Below are positions 37,301 to 46,300 of a DNA stretch of 64,000 bases, one piece after another. Source of the stretch: Mermis nigrescens. Lineage: Eukaryota > Nematoda > Enoplea > Mermithida > Mermithidae. Numbering within the stretch: the stretch's first letter is position 1; each line of letters begins with the position of its first letter. Made by a program: the position numbers and the translations under genes. The notes beneath the pieces were generated by a model. That model ran no database searches and had not been told where the DNA came from. It worked only from the letters and a program-made list of their open reading frames with translations. The stretch is from positions 396,911-460,910 of the forward strand of contig JAVLUZ010000342.1 in the NCBI GenBank assembly GCA_036768485.1. Direction: 5' to 3'.

Positions 37301-40300
37301 TCCGGTTGTGAATTTGTATGTCCGGACCAGTGTTTTTTTTGTACAAGGTCCATTTGTACATGTACAAAGATGGTCTCCAAAAGTCTTTGCGCATTTTGTA
37401 CATGTACTATAATATAGTACAGTAGCGATTTCTGTGTGGTAAAACAGAGTTTATGATCTTTGGTAGTGTATTTTAGCTAATTTCTGGGTTTCTGACGCCA
37501 AAAATTACTAAAAATTGTCTCAAAACGGCGCGAAGCGCCGAAAAATTTCACATTTTTCCATTCTAAATGCAAATTCTGCCATTTTAAAGATATATAGGAC
37601 AAACAATTACTCATTTCAGCGCTAAACGCCGAAACTGTGGGAAATTTTACACCTTTTTACAGTTTTTGTCTTCCCAAAAATCTTTGTACATTTTGTACAC
37701 ACAAATTTTTGGGTACTACAATATGGTACAGTAGCTATTTTAGTGTGGTAAAAAAAGAGTTGTTCGACTTTTGGTAGTGTATTTTAGCTAATTTCTGGGT
37801 CTCTTAGGGCAAAAATCACTAAGAAACGTCTTAAAACGGCGCGAAGCGCCGAAAAATTTGACATTTTTCCTTTTGAAATGCAATTTCTGCCATTATAAAG
37901 ATATATAGAACACACAATTACTCATTTCGACGCGGAAGCGCCGAAAATTTTTGCGAATTTTAGACCTTTTTTGCAATTTTTGTCTTACCGAAAATCTTTG
38001 TACATGTACAAAGACGGTCCCGAAAAGTCTTATCGGGAAAAATCTTTGCCGAGTACAAAAAAAACACTGGTCCGGACTAATGTAAAAAATAAAGAATGTC
38101 TTAAGGATTAGAAATCGCAGTTTGATGAGTTCCTTTCACAATCAATATAGAGATCGTTTTGGAGGTGTAAAGGTGAAATTCTGTTTGAAAAATATATTTC
38201 TGCGTCAGCTTTGCACTTTAGGTTCTTCCATCATGAGTTGTGACATGATCTCAACTCTGAGAATGCTTTACGCTTAAGGGTCAAACATTCTACTAAATGA
38301 ATTAGTTTGCACGAAATGGAGGTGTAAAGTAGTTTACACTAAAGGTTTATTTTGTCCCCATGGTGTTCTAGATGGTCAATTTTTTGTAAACTGTTATTCG
38401 GAACATCAGGAGTACGAATAAGATTATAGACATTCTTTACATTCATCGATTGTGTAAAGTTTACAATGAAAATTAACATTTGCTACAGAGAATTGATGAA
38501 GGTAAGTTTTTTAAATGTGCTCTAAAGCATAAGGATTTCTCTGTACTATCAGAATTAATAACTTAAGTGCAATTTCCTTTCCACTTGCTAGCTGTGTAAG
38601 CTTTACAATTCAAGCTATTTCAGATGAAAAAGGTTGTATGTAGGTTGTACAAGCTAAGTTTCTTGCAAATTGTTCACCGTAAAATCGGGATTATGAATCT
38701 AAATTTGTTTTTCGTGACTCCATGGCTACTTAAAGTTTAAGCTGAAAATTAATTTCAATTTTAAATCGTTAGAGAAGGTAACTTTTAAAAGACTGTTCAC
38801 AATAGCGTCATGATTACGAATTGGTAAAGAAGTATTGTTTGCAATGTAGATGTTGATGTGAGTGGGCAATCCCGTGTCCTGTCTGGTTCAATTTTTCATA
38901 TTTCATTCGGCAAGTTACCTACGAGTTTATTGATCGATTCATTCAAATATTTCTATTTAAAAGTTGTGTACTAGCAATGAGAAATGCTCCGCTGGAACAA
39001 AAAGGACAATTATACAAGAAATATCGGATTATTAGAAATATAAAAGAAGGGGGCTAGAAAAAAGTCACCTATGCGCGCAAAAAATTATTAGAATCTGCTA
39101 AAAATCAGACTTTCTCTAAGCAACACAAAAATCGAAGTATATTCTGCAGCCTATGAAAAAAGGAAGGTGTCCTCAAAACATTTCTCACTGGTCGCGTAGA
39201 GAGCTTACAAGGAAACTTTGACCTGTGCTTAATAGCCGACTTAGTTGGATATGAGTATCGCATTTTCATGACAATATATAATCAATATTCAGTTAAAAGG
39301 CTCAATAGATGAATTATGACATTCAAATCATGCTATTTATTAAAGCTCAAAAGTAACACGGGTTACGCTAACATAATGAGATGATATAGGTACATTTACT
39401 GCTTCGGCACTCTGTATATTAAAATTTCCGGTCTATCATTATGCACTGCATTTATTTGCATGGTTATTTCGCTCATTATTCTTGCGCCCTGTCCTTAATT
39501 CTTTGATGCTAACGTGTTCGTGCATGCTTAGTGCCTTGCAGCACTTATTTACCATTGCAACAGCGGTCGTTCGGATTTGTATTCACTAAGGTAAGTAAAC
39601 AAAATGATTTGTCTCAAATTAGAGCCACGACCATACATTCACGTGGAGGGGGATTGGAAGGGTCAAGACCCACCAGAATCGAAAAAATGGCAATTTCAAG
39701 GGGAAAATGAGGCAAAATGAAGGCCAAAAATGAATAAAAATTTTAAATTTTCTCTAAAAGTGCTTCAAATTGACCAGAAACTGTGTAATAAGGTTGTTTT
39801 AGCCCTATTTTAGTGCTTATAGCAGTTTTTACGTCATTTTGACCAAAAAACTCAATCTTTGACCCCCCCAGACCGGCTGACCCCCTCCCCTAGATCGGCC
39901 ATGCTGTACATCTTCGGCCACAGCTACATTCTGTAGGCCGCATAATATACTTCTATTTGTGTTGCTTAGATAAAGTCTGATTTTTAGCAGATTCTAATAA
40001 TTTTTCGCGCGCATAGGTGACTTTTTCTAGTCCTCTCCTTTTATATTTATAATAATCCGATATTCCAAGTATATTTGTCCTTTTTGTTCCATCGGAGCAT
40101 TTTTCATTGCTAGTAAATAACAAATGATATTTAAATGAATACTAAAAACACGGTAGCGCTTATTCAAATGACTTGATATTAAAAAGCAATAAAATCGATG
40201 ATAGAACAGTATGCAGGCGGCAGAACGTAAACCCTACTCTACAAAATGAGATTAAGCAGAAATCAATATCCGTCCTCTCTTTACTTGGGTGTTCATTATC

Positions 40301-43300
40301 CCAAAAAGAATACATTTTCAAAAAACCATTAATCGTTCTCAGCAATTCTTCACAATTTTAAAAAACATTATTTCGCATTTTTCCATAGAAAATATAGCAC
40401 TTTTCATGTTCAAATTGTTGACTATGTTTCCCGGAAATGCACAAGGACGCCATCGTGCACTCAAAAGAGAAACTATAAAAAATAATTATTATACAGGGTA
40501 TGCCGAAAAACGAATCGTCTATCAGACCTCTTTGATAAAAAGCCTTTCATCCCTGAATTAAGAAACTAAGTGATAACTAAACTTATTGCGTTGTCCAAAA
40601 GGTACAAGCGATTTAGCAAGTTGTTTTTTCGAATCATAAAAGCAATCTGTCAGAAACATTAATTGAATTTGTTGTCCTGTAACTTAATAGAACTCTGTGA
40701 TAATTGAGAGGAACTTATATTATTCTTAAGCCACTTCATTCAGTTATCATTGAACTGATTTGCTTTACGGTATTTTAAGTTACTGTAAAAAACAGCTTTA
40801 AGCAGGAGCTGCACGTTTTGGCAACTGATAGCAAATTAAAAACGTTGATTATGAATTCAGCATAGCAAGCCGTAGCTAAAATAGCATTTGTTTCACATGG
40901 ACTAAAATGATCAAAATAATGAATTGTAATAAACAAATACTCGCAATATCGTATAAAGCAAAACGCGTTCAATTTTTTTCTGAAGAAGAGTTATAATGAT
41001 GTTTGTAAAGATGGCTTATTTTATGCAATGAATCTGCAAAGTTCTGGAAAAAACCACTTTTACTAAGTTTAGTGTGAACCAATGATAAGTCAACAAGAAT
41101 AACTGAAACCTGCTATGCTACACTTCTGCAGTGGTGATAGGATTCTAATTAAGCATACCATGTTAAATTTCATCGAGTATTTTAAAAGTTATGCGATTCG
41201 CTTTTTGGCCAACCCTATATAATCTCATATTCGAAATTATGCTGATCAATTTACCTCAAACTCGCAACGTATTCTCTACGAGTCGGGGTTTCGCACTGAA
41301 ACAAATTAACGTTGGCTCGCTTGGCGCTCAGGTACAATTGAACGAAAGGTACAGAGCGCCTAGCTTCTTGTTCCGCAAGTACAGAGCCCAATTTTTGGCC
41401 CCTTGCCAACGAATCGCGCTCGCTTTGATCGCGTTTCGATCGCTCCACTTCGACCTCGTGCATTTTACGCTTACGGATCAAGTCGCGGATCAACTCCGGG
41501 TCGTAGCGGCGCATTTTTACCTTTGATTCACTAGCGCCACCAATTGTTTCATTAACGCGACTAATTGGTTCATTACCGCCACTAATTGGTTCCCTAGCGC
41601 CACCGATTGGTCCTTTGGCGCCAACCGGGATTTTGGCGCTTTTTGATCTCGCCGCTCGTTTTTTTACGATATAACCCCTGATCTGATCCTTGTCGTAATC
41701 GCGAGATTGCGCTTTACACTCTTTCTCGTGCAAGAGATCCGCGAAAAATTCGTCGGGTCGATCGGGCGCTTTTTTGATCCGTTTTGGCCAAAAAATCGGT
41801 TTTGCGGTCAAATCTTCGGCTGAACTGGAAACGAATGCCGAAATCGATTTTTTAGGCTTCAATTGCTCCTTCTCCGAATTTGCTAGATTTGTCGCTCTTT
41901 CTCGCCTCTTTCTATCCATAAATTCGCGTATTATTCGTTTTTCTTCCACCGATCTTGATCGGCGAGAAACTTTTTGATCCGGATCGATCGTAGCGTTAGG
42001 TCTCCGACTTTGTCTAATCCTTTTGCGCCCCGAATCCGATTGATCTTGATCGTTTATTCGGTGTTTAATGCGACGAACCCTCTGATCCAGATCAATCCTT
42101 TTTTGACGCTCACTTGACAAATCGACGGAAGAGTCAGAAGCTGATAATTTTTGACCAATTTTCGGCACATTTCGTGTCGCGGCGTCGCTATTGGATATTT
42201 TTTCATGATCAATCGACCTGATCCGACTGATTTGTTGATCCGGATCAACTTTTGACGATTGATCCCGATCGAAGTTAGAGGTCGGATCAGGCCTGCACTG
42301 CAGCCGATCATCCGATATTTTACTCGATGACAAGCTACTGCTCGGAACTTGGTCCTCCTGAACTACTCGGCGTCTAATTCGTTGCAGGGCTTGATCCAGA
42401 TCAAATTTGAGTCTTTGATCCGAATAAAATTTATGTTTTTGATCCGGATCAACTTTGCGTTTTTGATCCGGATCAAATTCTAGTTTCTGATCCGAATCAA
42501 ATTTGGGTTTCCGATGCGGATCATTTTTAGATTTGTTATCCGGATCAGTTTTCGATTTCGCTAAATCGTCCATCGACGGGTGACCCGGCCAATGGTCCGA
42601 TTTTACGTTTTTACTATATAAATGAGAATAGAGCCGGGGCTTCCTATCCCTTACTACTCGTTTATCTATATTGCAATTTTCTACGTCATTATCGATCGAA
42701 GTGACCTTTGACCCATACGGTTTAGATATATTAAAGCGATTTATTTCGTTTCGTTGAGCATCGAACGCCCGGTCCGACCCGAATTTATCGAGTTGAGCAG
42801 CGTCAGTCGTTGAACCCTGCTGATTTTTCAAAGGCGATCTGGTGTCAGTTGGTCGTCTTTGAGTGATTTGACGACAAATTTGACCCGCTTTTGATTTAAT
42901 ATTGCTTAATTTTGCGTTCAATTCGGCCAAACTTAATGATGACAAATTTTCTCGTATGGTTTGATAATTATCGATCGATTTCGAACGATTCGCGAGTGAG
43001 TATCGATCGATTTTTTCGAACGGTTGCGAATTCGACGCCATACTGGCGTCTTTGTATTCCACGTGCGTATTTTTGGGTTCGTTCGGGGTCGAATCAAACG
43101 TCAGCACATTTTCGGCATTAAATTTGGCCCTTGAGTTGAGTCTATCTGAACCGAACAAACAATGCTCGTACGCCAATGTCGAAATAGGTACGAAGATGTA
43201 AGCACCACACCTGGGCGTGGGGGAGGGGTTTGGGGATATACACCCCCAGAAACCAAAATACCCCCCAGAAATCAGAATACCCCCAGAATTCAATTTTTGA

Positions 43301-46300
43301 AAATTTTTTTCGTTTTTTTCGCAATTTTTCGATGCCAATGGATAGTGCTCGATGAGAAACGTCGAAAAATGATGTTTTTTCGCCATACCACCATTTTTAA
43401 GGCCATTTTTTGACCTTCAAAAAATCTTGCACCCCCCCAGAATTTTCTTGCTGCCCACGAATAGTAAACACCATACATAAGCGTGGTGCTATGAAGGGTT
43501 TTTACACCGCCTCCCCCAGAATCTGAAACATCCAAAATCGATAACCCGCAAAACTGAATTTTTGGCACTATTTTTAACAATTTCGCCCCATCTGACCCCC
43601 CTTCCGCAGAATTTGGCAGCTGCTTATGTATGCCCCCTCCCAAAGTTGGGAGTCACCCCTCCCCAAAGTTGGGAGTCACCCCTCCCCAAAGTTGGGAGTC
43701 ACCCATCCCCCAAAGTCAGAAAATTTTTGACCTACCATTATTGATTTTTGGAAAAAAAGTTGCGTCGTTTGACCGTTTTTATGTGTTTTTATCTAAAAAT
43801 TAGAGGACATTTACCTCACCCCCCCCCCCAAATGGCCAGGGATCCTCGCCCGAAATTTCAAAAATTTCAAGCCGTTACATGTATGCTTACATACATACAT
43901 ACATACAGGCCCGTATCCAGGATTCGGCCAAAGGGGTGGCGGACCCAACATAAATTGATTTATGTCTCGGAAAATTCGGAGGGATAGCTCGCAAAAACCG
44001 CATTTTTCGACGTTTCTCGACCGACTCTATCCGCTAAGATAATAAAATTAGAACTTTTTGTAGAAAAATTTTTTCACTAAAAAAGCTATACAAAACAGTG
44101 TCATTTTTTGGAAGCGCTTGTATCACAATGATGGAAAATACTTCTCATTCGGCGCGAAGCGACGAAAATCTGAAGATTTTACGACAAACCCATTCGGTTT
44201 TTCCATCTTTAAATGCATCATCTTACCTTTCAAAAAAATTTTTCCGGCCAAGAGAAGGGGGCCCATGCCTGGGCGTGGGGGGTTGGAAGGTATGCAACCC
44301 CCCGCGAGAAACCAAAATAACCCCCCAAGAAACCAAAATAACCCCCAGAATTCAATTTTTGAAATTTTTTTTGTTTTTTTCGCAATTTTTTGATGCCAAT
44401 GGATAGTGATCGATGAGAAACGTTGAAAAATGTTGTTTTTTCGCCATTCCAACATTTTAAGGCAATTTTTTGACCTTTGAAAACTCTTGCACCCCTCTCC
44501 AGAATTTTAATGCCGTCCACCTATGGAGGCCGCCCCCTGAAATACGGCCCTGCATACTACATGCATACATCTTAAAGCTCGAAATTTTGGCTGGGGCTGG
44601 GGATAACAGGCCATTTTTATGTAGGTGTGGTACATGACCTTTAATTTTCGACGACATGGCAAAAACCTAAAAATGACAAAAAAAACGAAAATTTTAGCCA
44701 AAATTTGGGAGGGGTCAAACATTTGCTGACTTCGTGGGGATCGGTGAACGACCAACTTTTGCTGGGGTTTTGTTCATCTTCTCTGTTAGATGTATGCTTA
44801 CATGCATAAATGAGCAAAAAATACTAAATTAATTTACTAAAAACAAACTCAGTGGATTAATCATAAAAACATAGAAATGAGCAGACGACTAAATAGACAG
44901 ACAATTCATAATCAGTCGGTGCATGAACATATAAGTAAATTAAACAGTTCAAATACACAAAAATAGAGAAATTAATTTTAATGATGATGTGTATTCATGA
45001 TGATACTATTAATAACAAAAGACATTCATAAAAATAAAAAATAGAAATTAAAAATGATTATTATTTCTACATTATCATAATAAGGTATGCACTGCACATT
45101 ATGGGAATTCTGGAGGAGTAAAACCCAAAATTTTCTCTAAATTAGCTTTAGAATTAAAGATATATTTGAAAAAACCCCATTCTTTTGAAGTTTCTGACAT
45201 TGCGTTCTTTTTTATAAAAATAAATTCAGAAAAATTAGAAATAAATTGAATAAATTGAACAAAATTCAGTCACAAAATAAGCATATGGAGCGAAGCGTCG
45301 AAACATGGACACTTTTAAGCAAACAATCGCCAAGACGCTCGAAATATTTTCGAAAAATTTAAAAAGTAGCTAGAAAACGATTTTCTTGGCAAATCTAAAC
45401 GCAGTGAAAAATTTATGTAATAAGAGTAATTAAAACAATAGCAGTAGGCATAGGTTAAATAATAAATAATATAAAATATAAAACAGTAACAAGACGATGT
45501 GCACAGCATGGGAATCCAAGGGGGCAAAATTTGAAGTAAATTTTTTTTGGTCGAAAAATGGTGCACGCGTGTCAAAAACATCGTTTTTCGGCGTTTCTGA
45601 CGATGCCTTACCTTTCTAGAGCATAAAAACATAAACAAGTTTAAAAAAAATCCGAGAAACTATGAACAAATGGAACAAAATATAGTCAAAAAATCAGTAT
45701 GGCGCGAAGATTCGAAAATTCGACACTTATAAACAATTCGATAGCTAAAACCTTTTCGGAAACTCTTGGAAAATAACGGATTCTGGCGGGATGAAAAAAC
45801 TGTTGGGGAGAAAGTAAAAAGTTTTCGGGTAGGGGAGGGGGCGGTGAAATTCTCCATCAACTACCAGGGGCGGATCTAGAGGGACGGGGGGCGGCAACCC
45901 CCCCCCCCATTGGCCCAAAATAGTGCGCAAAATTAAGCATTTTTGAGCGATTTTTAGCGATTTTCGGGTTAAAACGGCTAATTTTTCCGCCCAAGTCAGG
46001 GTTCCGCCCCCTTAGGGGTACCGCCCCCCCCTTTAGGAAAATCCTAGATCCGCCACTGCCAACTACCCCCCGATCATATTAAGTCTTAATCAGACAATCC
46101 AAATCTTGCTTGAATTCTTAAGCTAGACGACAAATTGTCTCTTTAGAATAGTGAAAGATTTCAAAAATAATTTAAAAATTGGAATCAAAATTTAAAAAAC
46201 ACATTGAAAATAATTTTCAATGGCATAAAGTGCGATAATTGAAGGACGAAATTGAATCGTTAATTATATAAATACGTATATGTGCATACAATCAATGTTG

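Larger units (their letters stand above)
35221..41254 (-). other. Intron 3 (6.0 kb)
   Basis: Holds tandem array copy B (35390-38870, with M6 at 35645-35865 and M1 copy 5 inside), a foldback element (about 38935-40145) and a mariner-like element (40494-41217) 37 bp from the exon 3 donor. No extra exon seen. Confidence 0.7.

Noticed and set aside
43146..43386. N-terminal extension of the exon 3 frame
   Set aside because: It lies in an M5 element with a target duplication; the acceptor at 43146 gives the right phase for exon 2.
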